NCBI GenBank assembly: GCA_963281255.1
Contig: OY725495.1
Coordinates: 1,860,001-1,924,000 of the forward strand
Direction: 5' to 3'
DNA: 64,000 bases
From: Aphrocallistes beatrix
Lineage: Eukaryota; Porifera; Hexactinellida; Sceptrulophora; Aphrocallistidae
Shown here: positions 10,646-21,895 of the stretch, in pieces
Layout: every line of letters begins with the position of its first letter
How positions within the stretch are numbered: position 1 is the stretch's first letter
Made by a program: the position numbers and the translations under genes
Notes under the pieces: model-generated
Told to the model about the DNA's origin: nothing
Databases searched by the model: none
What the model saw: only the letters and a program-made list of their open reading frames with translations

Positions 10646-12711
10646 TTATACCAAATTTATACATTTTATCCGAAATCATTTGGGTGCTTTTTCAGAATTT
10701 ACTACTTTTGCATCAACTGAAGTTGTTTAAATTTGTTAGAGTGATTGTATATTAAAATTATCCTTCAATTAATCCTTCAATTAATAAATATTTACAAATT
10801 TCTAAAAAGCTTTGTTTCAGACTACTTGCAGAACTTTCGTATTCCCCTCCAAAATCCACCAAAGGTGACTTTTAGTAGCAAGATCTTCTCATGGGGCAAT
10901 AACTTGTCACGGAGCTTTTTGTTGAATTTTCAAACGCCAAACTATTGTCGAAGATTAACCAGCGAGCTTTCATTGCATCGTGAATCTGTCCTCAGCTTTA
11001 CCTCGTGTGCTTTGAATTTAGATGCGAGGCCATTTTTCTATTTATCTTCCTTTAAATTTAGAAATCCACGACATTGGAAGACCTTTACTTTAAAATAACA
11101 TAACTCGTATAAACGGTACATATTTCGATTCTAAACACATCAGGGGAATACTGGGATCATTCAGCTCTGATTCCCCTTAGAGATTTGACTAACACAAGGT
11201 TTGGACATTGAAAATTTTGCAAAATGCTCCCGTGAGAATTTGTTGCGCCAGTCCTTTGAACCCAAATGCCTCTTTGGGTGCTTTTAAGCTTATTGTTTGA
11301 GAAAAAGAAATTTTAGTTAGTACTTTATCTAAAGCAAGGCTATTTTATATTTTCGAAATCAACACTTTTAATTGAAAGTAGCTTTAAACAAAGATTAGTG
11401 CTCTAACTGTTATAATATTTTAGAGAGATCAAGTGCGACTTTTATCTGAAATGTGATCATCAATGATCATAACTCATGAACGGATTTTTTTATGTGAATT
11501 TTATTTTCAATGTTCTTGGTAAAATTTCTTCTACTTTAGAATATGAATAAAAATTAGGGCGTTCGAAAATCCAATAAACCGAAAATATTTTATATTATCT
11601 TCTATATGTGAGAGCTATTCCGGTCCCTCCAAACGTTACCCGATTAACATTAACCATATAAACTAAGTCGAATGTCTCTGTGTTGATTTAAGTTTTCCAT
11701 ACTTCAATTACTGATATTTTAAATGAAATTGCCAGTTATCTAGTAATATGAATTTTACTTTACTTTACAGTCACTTTTTTGAATACTTTTTTTGCACAAC
11801 TTGAAATACGCGAGTATAATGACATCCCAAAACGGTGAGTTATCACTTAATATTTATAATCAATGATTAAATACCTGAGTAATATGCTTTATTTGGTTGG
11901 ATACACACATTTATTAGAACATTAAATTTATCACTTTTCCATTCTATTCGAAATCAATGCTCAAAATAATTGATGTTTTTGTTATCAGCCTATTTTTTTA
12001 TCTGAGTATGCATTCAAGATTAGTTAAAGTAATCAATATTCGACTACCATTGAGCGGCTCTGAATTCAATGATTCGTGTTGGTGTAGTTTTAGATTACCT
12101 GACTTTAATTGGTTCCCGACAAGAGACCTACGAAAAAACTTTAGCAAGTAAGCTCAAGTTCATTGGTTCACTACTGTGAGGAACATCCATGCATTTCTAG
12201 AGACTTGGACAAAATAGTGTTTTTTGAGCCTCTTGAGCTATACATAAAAATATAGTTTATCTAAATTCTTAATATTGTTCAGTTTGATAGTCCATTTGCT
12301 ACTAGTTCATTTCCCATAACCCTAAATATTAGTAAATAAGTGCTTTAATTGCTAATTTCTTTTCTAATTCTACTATATTTAAATTATGATCCTGCTGATT
12401 TTACACTATTGGTTACCAGATGATTTTCTCGGATAATTTCATGGAATCGATTCTACTAAAGTTTGATGGAGATTTTGATGAAGCTATGTTTATAAATATT
12501 CCTGTGATAATCACGAAGTAAACAAAATGCGATAAACGAATTCCATACCAAATATGAGAAACCTTTAAATAGATTCAAGTTTGGTATTAAGTTGATTCGA
12601 AGAAAGCATGCATGTTGGACTAATCTGAGCAGATTGAATGCTATGAGGACACGTCTTGTATTTTGTTGCAAATCGGGTATATAAAGTCAAAGAACTGCCT
12701 AAAATCGTTAA
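10646..12711. other. Unassigned intron sequence
   Basis: No recognised gene. The minus strand of 10820-11090 reads as protein-like sequence (HEKILLLKVTFGGFWRG) with stops, possibly an old transposon coding relic. The rest shows nothing I can support. Confidence 0.35.
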
Positions 12712-13807
12712 GGATACAGCCCGTGAAAATCCATAGGTTTGGCTTACAGCATATATCAAGAATAGAGATATATAAGATGTTAAGCGTGGGCAGGTAGTGC
12801 AATTCAAAAATATTGAGACATGCCAAACAGTTTTTGGTTCACATTTCTAGTTTTTGAGATACAGCATCTCAAAGTCGGGTTTTTTCGTTTTTCCCTAGCA
12901 CATCTTAATGGTAAGCCCTCCTCCACTCTGTGATTTTTTTGAAACACATGTTTGGATCAAATGCTTCCATAATTTATTCATATATAGTCTATCAAATTCG
13001 CTAGGACCAAAAGAAAGTTAAAATATCCAAAATTGTTAATTTTATAAGGGTTTGAAAAAAAATGAGTATAATACGTAGCTACTTTGGGAACTTATTTCAT
13101 GACAAGATTCGCCATTTTCTAATATATTCAAAGTTCTCCATAGAATTTGTATTACAATAAAATCGATAATAAGTCAAGAAATATTTACTTTTTGACAAAG
13201 AGATGTTTGAGGAACCTCTATATTATCATATATATCCTTTCATTTAAGATTATAATAGATTATATATCTTCAATAGTTTTTAAGCATTGACATCGAGCAT
13301 TTTCGGGGCCATAGAGAGGTTTGATGTCCGAACTTTACCTACAATATACTATAACCTACGAACTAATAGTCGGATCTGAACAATTTTTTTTTAAAATTTT
13401 CAGAATTCTTTTCTATACACATTAGCTAATATCACAACGGCCATTTCCCGAGCATTTTAGAAATGAAGTCCCTCATAAAGATATTTTTGTTTGGATTTTA
13501 AGTGCCTCTTTTTCTAAATTCATCTGTTTTATAATATTTAAAGGGGCCAAAACCATTTTGAGGTTCATATATTTGAAAAAATATCAGATAAGTTCGAAAA
13601 TAATTGATGAATGCGCCGCAAAACCACGAATAACTTTCCGATTTCTAGTACTACTGAGCTTTAGGTGCTCAGTTCATAAATATCGAAATAAATACCATCC
13701 AACAAGTACGATTAGATGAGAGACTACTCAATAATCCGATGGAATTAACAATAAAAAATTTCGCTATTTTTTTTTATGTCAGGCGATGTTTTTCGAGGGC
13801 GGTATCC
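12712..13807. mobile_element. TTAA-flanked element (family T), old deleted copy
   Basis: TTAA at 12708-12711 and 13808-13811 flank ends GGATACAGCCCGTGAAAA and TTTTTCGAGGGCGGTATCC. Internal sequence (GATGTTAAGCGTGGG near the left, ATATATCCTTT and AATTTTCAGAATTC further on) matches the 1,940-bp copies at 28685 and 46227, but this copy is about 840 bp shorter and much diverged. Confidence 0.75.
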
Positions 13808-13829
13808 TTAACCACGCAAAATAGAGCTT

Positions 13830-13965
13830 ATGAATGTATTACCAGCACAGATAAATATATGCCACAGTATTCAAAACCATTGCTAAAATTTTGATTAGTC
13901 ATCATATAATTCCGCAATAAATTATATTTATGTCGAATTAGTGCTTTTCAGAACCAGGTTAAGCT
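13830..13965. repeat. Fragment of the family E element
   Basis: Sequence from AATGTATTACCAG through AAATTTTGATTAGTCATCAT matches 31790-31905 inside the complete element at 31474-32248. Termini are missing. Confidence 0.6.
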
Positions 13966-14072
13966 GTCTCTGAAAATCACTAGGATTCTCTACCTCAAGA
14001 TGATTCTGTTCTTTGTATATGCATTATTTCATAAGTATTTAGCTGGGAGAAAGAAGCTATTGATTTTGATTC

Positions 14073-14265
14073 AAAAGTAATGGCTGAGTTATGATCGAAA
14101 AACTGAAATTTCTAATTATAAAAAGGCGACAATGACATTATAATTCCATGTTGAGTCGACATTTTCGAACTGAGGTCAGCATTAGTGGAGCCATAGCCAA
14201 AATATTTCCATGTGCCAATAATCAGCTTTCTGTGCCTTACAGTTTCTTCAATCAATTCTCTTTTC
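14073..14265 (-). repeat. Hairpin MITE (family A), terminal fragment
   Basis: Only the AT-rich end is present, from ATTCCATGTTGAGTCGACAT through AGTTTCTTCAATCAATTC. The body and GC-rich end are missing. Confidence 0.7.
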
Positions 14266-14454
14266 GTGTTAAAATGTGGCATTTTGTCTCTTGATGCTAA
14301 GGTTAATAATACATGATGTTGACGCTCTTAATATTATTTTGTTAGCATACATTTTTCTATTATTCGCTTCTTCACATTTCGTTCCACTGATTAGTATTAT
14401 ATGCTACATTTGGAATCAAAAGTTTAACACCAATGAAATCCTTTTCTAGAAGAC

Positions 14455-14924
14455 TTATCAGGATATCTGGACTGGAGTTAGTGGTGGAACTTCAACATCA
14501 GTTGATTCCCAATCAATTAAATTCCGATATGTGTCAGCTTGAAAATTAATTGAACGAGGTTTAAATGTTCTGATTATTTCATGAGATGTTGATGAATAAA
14601 ATCCTTAGCTTCAATAACCTTTAGCAGAGCAAGTTTCCGAATTGACAAATCATCGCCCACGAGAGCACTCATGAGAAAAATTTCTGAATGTGCCATGTGT
14701 GCATTATTTTGTACAACACCTTTGGCAATTTTGAATTTGCTCACATTCAGATGGTCACGCTTTAGTTGGATAGAATAGAATAGATTACTTGATCCATTAT
14801 AGCAGTAAGGATGAGATTTGAAATAAAACCAAGATACGCATAGATTTTGATTATAATAGAAATTCTCTATAATATAACAGAAATTCTCAAGTTCCACAGG
14901 CGAATGCAGAGTAGAGACGTACAA
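14455..14924 (-). pseudogene. Unidentified protein relic, probably transposon-derived
   Basis: A 116-residue open frame on the minus strand ends at 14574. After a one-base shift, coding-like sequence continues to about 14455. Segments such as DDLSIRKLALLKVIEAKDFI and, after the shift, SINFQADTYRNLIDWES then PPLTP have the character of conserved protein. They recall large uncharacterised arthropod and cnidarian proteins that occur as dispersed families, but I cannot name the family. There is no catalytic motif I can point to. The frameshift makes it a pseudogene. Confidence 0.4.
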
Positions 14925-15044
14925 TCGTAAGATCCGATTCGCCTTTGTTAACCAACGTGCATTATGTAATGTTCCCAGATTAAGCGATGCAAGTTCTCAT
15001 TGTAATATTCACATCCCTTTTGGACTGCACGCGACATCATGTAA

Positions 15045-15542
15045 ACAAGCGCGCTTCGTTTACTTGCGCTGCGCGGCTGGCGGACACTTTATGTCCGCAG
15101 GAGGTGCCCTTTGGGCGTCTGGGGTCACATTGATTAATTATAAGGAAAATAACATCTAAATACGTCTGTCCTACTGTTATAATCAATATCGTACGAAAAA
15201 TCACCAAATGATCAATTTTGAAAATTTTGATGAGTAATGATGACGTCATAACAAAGTGATGAGTCATCCTTTTTTGCTAATAGTTGCATCATATGTGAGG
15301 CATGTTAGTATACAGATTCTATAAAAATTTCAGCCTTCTATCTCCTATAATGGCTGAGTTATGCTCGAATAACTGTGTTGCTCACCTTTTAAAAATGTGA
15401 CAATGACGTCATAATTCCATGATGAATCGACATTTTGCTCTGAGCTCAGAACTTCCTGGAGCCATAGCCAAAAGACTCCCACATGCCAAAAATTAGTTTT
15501 CTGTGCCCCGCAGTTTCTTCAATCAATTCGTTACAGATATAC
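15045..15542 (-). repeat. Hairpin MITE (family A), near full body
   Basis: Runs from ACAAGCGCGCTTCGTTTACT through both hairpins (GGCGGACAC/ATGTCCGC and GCCC TTT GGGC) to CAATTCGTTACAGATATACA. There are no outer ATCCTTACTA repeats on either side. Confidence 0.8.
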
Positions 15543-15636
15543 AGTAAGACGACATAATTATTTAGAATCAAAGAATTCTCGAGTTCACTATGTTAAATAG
15601 TCTCTTTCCTAAAACGAAAAGTTATTTGTTAGTATT

Positions 15637-16104
15637 TCAATATTTAATAGGGTATCCACTATTATTCACTACCATTCTACATCTTTTTGGCATAGAATGC
15701 CAATATGGTTCCAAAAATTCTGGACTTATCCCATTCCAAATCTGGTTCAACTTGAACTCAAGTGCAGAAACTGTAGTAGGCCTTCGGTGCGGGAGCCTAT
15801 TGAGTTGGTATTTAATCCAAGCGAATAAATTCTCTATTGGATTAATATCCGAGCTTTGACTTGGCCAATCTAACAACTTCTGAGGCATATTTTTTTCCAT
15901 AAACGTCTTCACAACTTTGTACGTGTGCTTAGGGTCGTTATCCTCTACAAGAAACCAGCTATTTTGATGGAAAACCTCTGCCTGGGATAGTAAATGCCAT
16001 TGTAGGATTTTGCAGTATAAGACACCTGTTAAATTCTGACGGAATATACATAAGGGGAAAGTTCCCATTGAAGAAAATGCCTCCCAGATGTGCACATATT
16101 GCAA
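15637..16104 (-). pseudogene. Tc1-like transposase, C-terminal half
   Basis: A 155-residue open frame covers the second half of a Tc1-type DDE transposase. It begins at the IWEAFSSMGTFPL block (the WGCFS region), has the second catalytic acid in EDNDPKHT and the third in SSDINPIENLF, and ends after the usual C-terminal helix region. By my count 35 residues lie between the last two acids, one more than the classic Tc1 DD34E. The DNA-binding domain and first catalytic acid are absent: upstream sequence is unrelated. Tc1 transposases are about 340 residues, so this is a truncated relic. No terminal inverted repeats were found around it. Confidence 0.85.
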
Positions 16105-16423
16105 ATATGATACCTATAAGATACCTGGGAACTAATGTGATTCGATATCATATATATTCTGTATATTTTAAAGGAGATAAAACCAAATTTAGTAAAAAAA
16201 TTTTGAAAAGTCTAATTTCCGAACTAACATCATTACTTTTAAAGTGTGAAAATCGGGATCTTCAATTAAAATACCCTAGATTAGCCGTTGAGAACTCCCT
16301 TTTAGCTGAAAATGTAAATTTTTCAAATGGTGTGAAAATATGTATATATGAATATGCTAATCACTCTTAAAATATTCATATTATTACTTTTAAAGCGCCT
16401 ACATGGTTACATACATACATAGG

Positions 16424-16850
16424 CGTCGGAAATGGGCCCGCTGGTCCTTCGGGCCGCCCTGCCCGAACAGTCTGGGGTCGGTCCAATCGATTCCGGGGCC
16501 GCTACATTCACGGAATAAATAAATATCACAGTCACAATTCACTAACATAACTAAAACTCTTTATAAATCGACTATCTTTTCTGCTTTCTCTGGTCGTCCG
16601 TCATGATGTCAGTTGCTATGTTTTAGTAGATACAGTAGTTAAACTGCATGATACACGGTTCTAGGACTTTGGGAATGTATCGGGTAAGCTTATACCAGCC
16701 AGATAGGCCCGTTGGGCCTATCTGGCCCATAACCAACGATGGCGGGTGGAACTGGGCATAGTGCGGGTAGGGCCGGGAAGAGCCGGGCCGCCCGGCCATC
16801 CATCCATCCATCCATACGTACATACATACATACAAACATACATACATTTA
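16424..16850. repeat. GC-rich patch, hairpin and CATC/CATA microsatellite
   Basis: A GC-rich island (GGGCCCGCTGGTCCTTCGGG onward) is followed at 16698-16726 by a perfect hairpin with 13-bp arms (GCCAGATAGGCCC) and a GTT loop. A second GC-rich block runs to 16795, and a (CATC)n/(CATA)n microsatellite spans 16796-16850. The G+C content stands out against the surroundings, so this is probably an unidentified element. The open frames across it are repeat artefacts. Confidence 0.55.
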
Positions 16851-16983
16851 AAAAAAATATATACGAGCATATATAAACCACATATCAGAGTCCCCGGATC
16901 CGTAATCAAAATGTGCATTGTCATAATCATATTGCGCGCAACGAGCCGTTTTTTTCAAGTAATTAATGCAATTTTCCCACCTG

Positions 16984-17198
16984 TTTGCGCTGCGCGGCTG
17001 GCAGACGCTTTAAATCCGCTTGAGGCGCCCTTTGAGCGCCTGGGCTCACATTGATTATTTATATGGTAGATAACATCTCTTTAAATGCGTCTGTCTCACT
17101 GTTATAATTGATTAAACTAGAAAAATAACAAAATTTGACAATATTTTTATTTTTGATGCGTAATCATTACGTCAACAGAGTGATGAGTCATCATCCAG
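16984..17198 (-). repeat. Hairpin MITE (family A), GC-end half
   Basis: Starts inside the GC end (TGCGCTGCGCGGCTGGCAGA), keeps the second hairpin (GGCGCCC TTT GAGCGCC) and breaks off after GAGTGATGAGTCATCATC. Confidence 0.75.
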
Positions 17199-17931
17199 TT
17201 TAGAAATATTTAGAAATTTCATCGGTATGTTGACACATTCCTGCTTTGCTATGGAAATGGAAATATAATTTGACTAATTTGGACTATATCTCGAAATTTC
17301 CAAATGCTAGACACCAATAGATTGTACCATCAGGTGAGAAATAGGAGACTTCTTATTCACCAATAATACACTTTATCTCTCTAAATATTATAGTTTTATA
17401 TTTATAGACAATTTATCAAGTATGTACAAAATTATAAATTGTATTGATTTTAAATGATTACATAATCATTGTTTACCAAAGGATTTGATGTTCTTAATTA
17501 TTCAGCACGATCGTCAAAATATAATGATGTCAAATCTACCCATTTTTATACCCACTTCCCTTGCTACGTTCACAAGACAAAAGTTCAGTATTGCATGCTT
17601 CGTTCAGCATTGTTTCTGGATAGTTATACTTTATCTTGCATGAGACCTAGTATATGTTTGATCCTATGAAATACAGATATTTTGTCTTTATTATATTTTT
17701 CCGCTTAAATATCTCGAGCATCATAGTCAGCAATTGTGTCGCCATTATTCGCGAGAACCTTTTTATATTCAATTCTTCAATTAATTCCAATGCCTATATA
17801 ATTTGTAAATCAAATTATTCTCCATTTTTGTGTATAACTTCGTGATGTGTGATTTTTGTTTCATTCAATCTTTATACTTTTATTCTAACTAAATTTTATC
17901 TAGTTACTACTGGTTTCTGATCTTTTTGCAG
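17199..17931. other. Intron with a family E fragment
   Basis: 17205-17330 (TTGCTATGGAAATG and following) weakly matches 32010-32130 of the family E element. The remainder, up to the pyrimidine-rich acceptor of the next exon, holds nothing recognisable. Confidence 0.4.
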
Positions 17932-18059
17932 ACCATACACAGTATGAATGGATGTTCAGTCTTTTTACCAAGATTTATTACAACCGCCAAATTGACGACG
18001 AGATTTCCACAAAATATTTGATTATTGGGATTTGTAAAGCTGCTGTGATTATTGATTTG
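17932..18059 (+). CDS. HTT: Huntingtin exon (C-terminal HEAT region)
   Basis: The acceptor TCTTTTTGCAG ends at 17931 and the donor GTAAATG starts at 18060. The exon begins with two bases that complete a codon left by the exon ending at 3493, then gives 42 full codons. Its HTQYEWMFSLFTKIY aligns with huntingtin RNQFELMYVTLTEL, and DDEISTKYLIIGICKAA aligns with EDEILAQYLVPATCKAA, at about the same spacing. The phase-0 end joins the exon at 19173. This is a helical HEAT segment with no catalytic residues. Preceding intron: 14.4 kb, largely transposons. Confidence 0.9.
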
Positions 18060-18403
18060 GTAAATGTAAACCTTTTTTAATAGTTAACTTTACATATTTT
18101 TATAATTCTGAATATTTAAGACCTGTTGTGCAATAATGTAATGAAAGTCAAAATTTGACAACGAAAATGTTCTCTCACACAATTTTATATATCTGGATGA
18201 AACATCTTGAGGTTTACTTCACATAATTACCGGTTCTGGTTGCTAATCATGTGTATTATTTCAACTTTATCCCTAGTCTATGATTTTCAGTCACCACCCA
18301 GGCCTTATATAGAGTAGGCAATGATATTAGTTACTTTGGTCAGATTTACTGGTATGGTGGTCTTTCATTTATTCTAGAAACAATAAGTGTTATTATTATT
18401 GCT

Positions 18404-18490
18404 ACAAGCGCGCTTCGCTTGCTTGCGCTGCGCGGCTTGCGGACACTGCGTGTCCGCAGAGTCTCTCTGCGGGCGCCTGGAGTTACTCAA
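18404..18490 (-). repeat. Hairpin MITE (family A), GC tip only
   Basis: Contains ACAAGCGCGCTTCGCTTGCT and a first hairpin whose loop has changed (GGACAC TGC GTGTCC). The second hairpin is altered and the body is lost. Confidence 0.7.
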
Positions 18491-18539
18491 ACTAAACTAT
18501 CTTTGGATTTTTTTCCTTTATATATATATTGTAAACAAA

Positions 18540-18995
18540 GGTCAACGAACAATTTATCATACCGATCTGAAAATATGATATTCGAAATCTACACCCCTAA
18601 AAACCCCATGTCAACTGTTGGAAGCTAGTTTCTAGTCTATTTTTGTCATTTGTTTACTTTATGTATCCATTGTAATCAAAAAAGTTGAACTAATTGTTCC
18701 ACTATTTTCTAATTGTTCCACCCCATATCACCAATGCCATTATATACAATGGTGTTAACTCGTGGCATGTGGAAAAAGGTGGAAATGCTGAAAATAATTA
18801 ATCTTAAAGGAGACTAATTAGTTTGAAAGCAATATTAAGTGAGTTATTTGATTGTGAAGAAAACAATTCTTCAACCAGATTTAGTGTATTTGTTACTGAT
18901 TATATATTTTAAACTTCATAAATGGATTGATATTATGACAATTTAAATGGAAAATACTAAGCAGTACGAATACTTTCTTCCATGGAGTGAATGTA
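18540..18995. repeat. One family C unit plus a family B fragment
   Basis: 18530-18665 is a single unit of the roughly 145-bp repeat found in tandem at 21896-22240 (shared core TGTCAACTGTTGGAAGCTAG). 18700-18990 matches the centre and right part of family B (palindromic centre AATGCCATTATATACAATGG) and ends near TACGAATACTTTCTTCC. Confidence 0.6.
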
Positions 18996-19172
18996 TTAAA
19001 ATTAAATTAGAGTTTGTAATGTAAAAGGTTTACCTCATTCATCAATTTGAATATTGTATGCACTAGTCAATAAAAAACTTACACAGAAATGGGGCAAAGA
19101 AATAACGTAAAAGTAAAGAAACCCTGTTTCAACTGTATTATAATGTATCTTCACTTTGTATTCTTATAATAG

Positions 19173-19360
19173 GAAAAGCTCTCGAAGGAATCCTTAATTA
19201 AAATCTTAGAATCAGGACTATCTTCAAATCTAATTCCAGTTATTCTTGCTACTCTAGAAGGATTCCTAATAATTACGAAGCTAGATAGTATAGATTTTCT
19301 GTATCCCTTATTACCACAATTTTCAACTTGCATTAGAGAATTCATCAACAATATGCAAAG
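19173..19360 (+). CDS. HTT: Huntingtin exon (C-terminal HEAT region)
   Basis: The acceptor TTCTTATAATAG and the donor GTAATTT bound 188 bases, 62 codons plus two bases. ESLIKILESGLSSNLIPVIL lines up with huntingtin [21 protein letters not shown], and DSIDFLYPLLPQFS with DDTAKQLIPVISDYL. It joins in phase to the exon at 17932 on the left. On the right its trailing AG joins the leading A of the exon at 40512. The frame is intact, so the gene is probably functional. The following intron is 21.2 kb. Confidence 0.9.
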
Positions 19361-19816
19361 GTAATTTTTCCTACCTTAAATGAATATTATGATATTATTT
19401 TGATTTTAAAAAATTCTTCTTCCTTCATATGATTAATTATATATACTGCATACACACATCCTTACTAATGATATTCGTACACTCCTTTCAAACTTAATTA
19501 ATAATCATATTATTCGATTAATTGAGTCGATAGCAGTTCATCACTGACAAATTAAGAAAATTTGACTTCTTATCTACTCTCGGGCTTGTACATTTGGCCT
19601 AGTACTCGCCCACTAAATTATTTAAAACCCAAACCATACTAAATTGGGTCTATTCATGATGGCGAATGCTTATAAACTGTGAAGAGTAAAGAAATTGTCT
19701 AATAGTTCGTTATTTAAAACGGTTCAATTACTCCGAAGGAATCAATATTTTAAAATAATACAGTCACACTTTGAGGTATATGAGCATTGAAATTTATAGT
19801 TCAGTACTATAAAGAT
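19361..19816. other. Start of the 21.2-kb HTT intron
   Basis: AT-rich, non-coding. I see no repeat, gene or RNA in it. Confidence 0.5.
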
Positions 19817-20148
19817 ACAAGCGCGCTTCGCTTGCTTGCGCTGCGCGGAGTGATGAGTAATCATTGATGAGTCATCATTTTTTGTTGATAGTTGCATCAT
19901 ATGTGAGGTATGTTAGTATACAGATTCTATTAAAATTTCAGCCTTCTATCTCCTATAATGGCTGAGTTATGCTCGAATAACTGTGTTGCTTAACTTTTAA
20001 AACTGACAATGACGTCATAATTCCATGATGAGTCGACATTTTGCTCTGAGCTCAGAACTTACTGGAGCCATAACCAAAAGACTCCCACATTCCAAAAATT
20101 AGCTTTCTATGACCGGCAGTTTCTTCAATCAACTCGTTACATATATAT

Positions 20149-20221
<73 letters not shown>

Positions 20222-20256
20222 TAAATATACATTAATCGAGTTTTAATAGTAAAGAT
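19817..20256 (-). repeat. Hairpin MITE (family A) with expanded (TA)n
   Basis: The GC tip is fused directly to the GAGTGATGAGT body, so both hairpins and about 150 bp are deleted. The internal (TA)n tract is expanded to about 60 bp (20150-20212) and is followed by the outer repeat ending TAATAGTAAAGAT. Confidence 0.75.
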
Positions 20257-20449
20257 AATTTAGATACTTCATGAATTTTTGTCAAATTATCACTACATCC
20301 AATATATCACTATATCCCTGTAAAATTGGTATGGATTGTCTTCGACTGGGGTGCCTCAAACCCAAAAAAATTATCACTATATCTAATATCTGCTGCAAAT
20401 ATGTTTAATTTTTCAACGGTCTATATTAACCATTACCTACATTAATATA

Positions 20450-21000
20450 TCATTCAATTGCTTAAACATCTTCGAGCCAACCATTGAAATTTCATCTATT
20501 ATTAGAAATTGAAATTGGCTGTACTTAGTACGGAGTGTATTACAGACATCCGTACACAAGATTTGGCATATCTCCATCAAATTGCTTGACAGGCAAAGAA
20601 AGGACTGATAACAAAGTCAATCTTCCGATTTTAATAGCTGCCTTTCCTGTAGTGGCTGCTAGCTGGATTTTTTCCTGATTAAGGTTAACTCCAGGTCTAG
20701 CATCAAAGTATCTGATCGGAGATTCTTAGATACTGCGAATCAGCATCGATTTTCCACCTCCTGCTCACCGCTGATGAACTTATAGAATTGAGGTTGCTTT
20801 GTTGTTGTAAATCTGTGTAGTACTGTTAGTAATTTCTCTCTTTGTTTCACATTTAAGCATCTGCACATCTCCAATTATTCTTCATCTGACTTCAATTTAG
20901 GGCGATTGCCCAATTGGACTGGCTTATCCGTTTTCGTTATTCTTTCTGGGTGTTTTGATCCAGGATTTTCAAAGCATCTTTTAATATTCTCGACATACCA
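20450..21000 (-). pseudogene. PIF1-type helicase relic (possibly Helitron-derived)
   Basis: Minus-strand translation across frames shows helicase motifs in order: KLLTVLHRFTTTKQPQFYKF, then FISGEQEVENR where the Walker A GGAGVGKS should be, QLAATTGKAAIKIG (motif Ia region), TLLSVLSLPV, and after a frameshift LIIDEISMVGSKMF (Walker B DEISM). This is the arrangement of PIF1 superfamily 1B DNA helicases. The Walker A lysine is lost and frames are broken, so it is dead. Sequence before it (FENPGSKHPERITKT) may be the preceding linker. PIF1-like domains in repeats usually come from Helitrons, but no Rep domain or Helitron end was seen here. A truncated cellular PIF1 copy is an alternative. Confidence 0.72.
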
Positions 21001-21182
21001 CGCTGAGATTTGCCAATATAAGATATAACATACATCTCACACGCAAGGGATCTAATAATAATTGTAAATCCATATTCGCATTCCAGAGGTCTAGAAACAC
21101 AAGGTTATAAGCATTTATCCTCATTATTTCCAATCATTTTGTATAAATACTGTCTTGTCAGATAGTATCTTAAAGCATGTAT

Positions 21183-21227
21183 ATCCTTACTATTAAAACA
21201 CGATTAATGTGTATATAAATATATATA
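21183..21227. repeat. Solo outer repeat of family A
   Basis: ATCCTTACTATTAAAACACG plus a TA-rich tail, without a body. It lies directly against the family B copy that follows. Confidence 0.55.
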
Positions 21228-21675
21228 CACCAACCGTACAAAAGTATTTCAACATTTGATTATTTCCCATACAAATAATACTAAAATGGGTCTATTCATG
21301 AAGAGGGTTACTTCTAAACGGTCTGGGATACAGCTAATCGGATTCCAGATTTCAATAATACGCATTCAAATTAATCACAGGTTAATTTTTTAATTAATCA
21401 TTCATTCCTAACTTTTTATAATTATCAATCAGTGCCACCTTTTGCCACACGCACTCATTTGAATACTATACATGATGACATGAATTACCTATGTTTGCTC
21501 AGGTTAATTTATTAGTTATGTTAAACTATGACTAATTCAAATGTGTAGATTTCGAATTTGAAATCGTTTTTAGTATCTGTTTGTATTTGAACGTATTGCC
21601 CTTCATGAAAAATCCGATTTAGTATTATTTGTATGAGAAAGAATCAGATGTTGAAATACTTTTGTCTGGTTGGTG
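21228..21675. mobile_element. Tc1/mariner-type MITE (family B)
   Basis: Ends CACCAACCGTACAAAAGTAT and the complement of ACTTTTGTCTGGTTGGTG, with TA on the left; the right TA has become TG. The inner halves form the usual imperfect palindrome. A family A copy abuts the right end. Confidence 0.75.
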
Positions 21676-21895
21676 TGCAAGCTCGCTTTGCTTTCTTTCG
21701 CTGCGCGGCTAGCGGACACAAAGTGTCCACTGGAGACGCCCTTTGGGCGCCTAGGGTCACATTGATTAATTATAAGGAAGAAAACATCTCTAAATACATA
21801 TGACCTACTGTTATAATCGATATCGCACGAAAAATTACCAAATTTGTCAATTTTCAAAATTGTATTTATTGATTAATCGTTTTAATAGTGAAGAT
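21676..21895 (-). repeat. Hairpin MITE (family A), body deleted
   Basis: The GC end carries the first hairpin in flipped-loop form (GGACAC AAA GTGTCC) and the second as CGCCC TTT GGGCG. After the AAATTTGTCAATTTT segment it jumps to the outer repeat (TTAATAGTGAAGAT). Confidence 0.7.

Noticed and set aside
10833..10878. Small exon-like stretch between TTTGTTTCAG and GTGACT
   Set aside because: Splice sites alone; the peptide LLAELSYSPPKSTK fits no part of huntingtin and phases do not require it.
11820..11838. ATGACATCCCAAAACG followed by GTGAGT as a possible first exon
   Set aside because: Six codons cannot be supported; no promoter or downstream exon was found.
16623..17054. Overlapping open frames across the CATC/CATA tract
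   Set aside because: Low-complexity repeat translated in several frames; no conserved protein.
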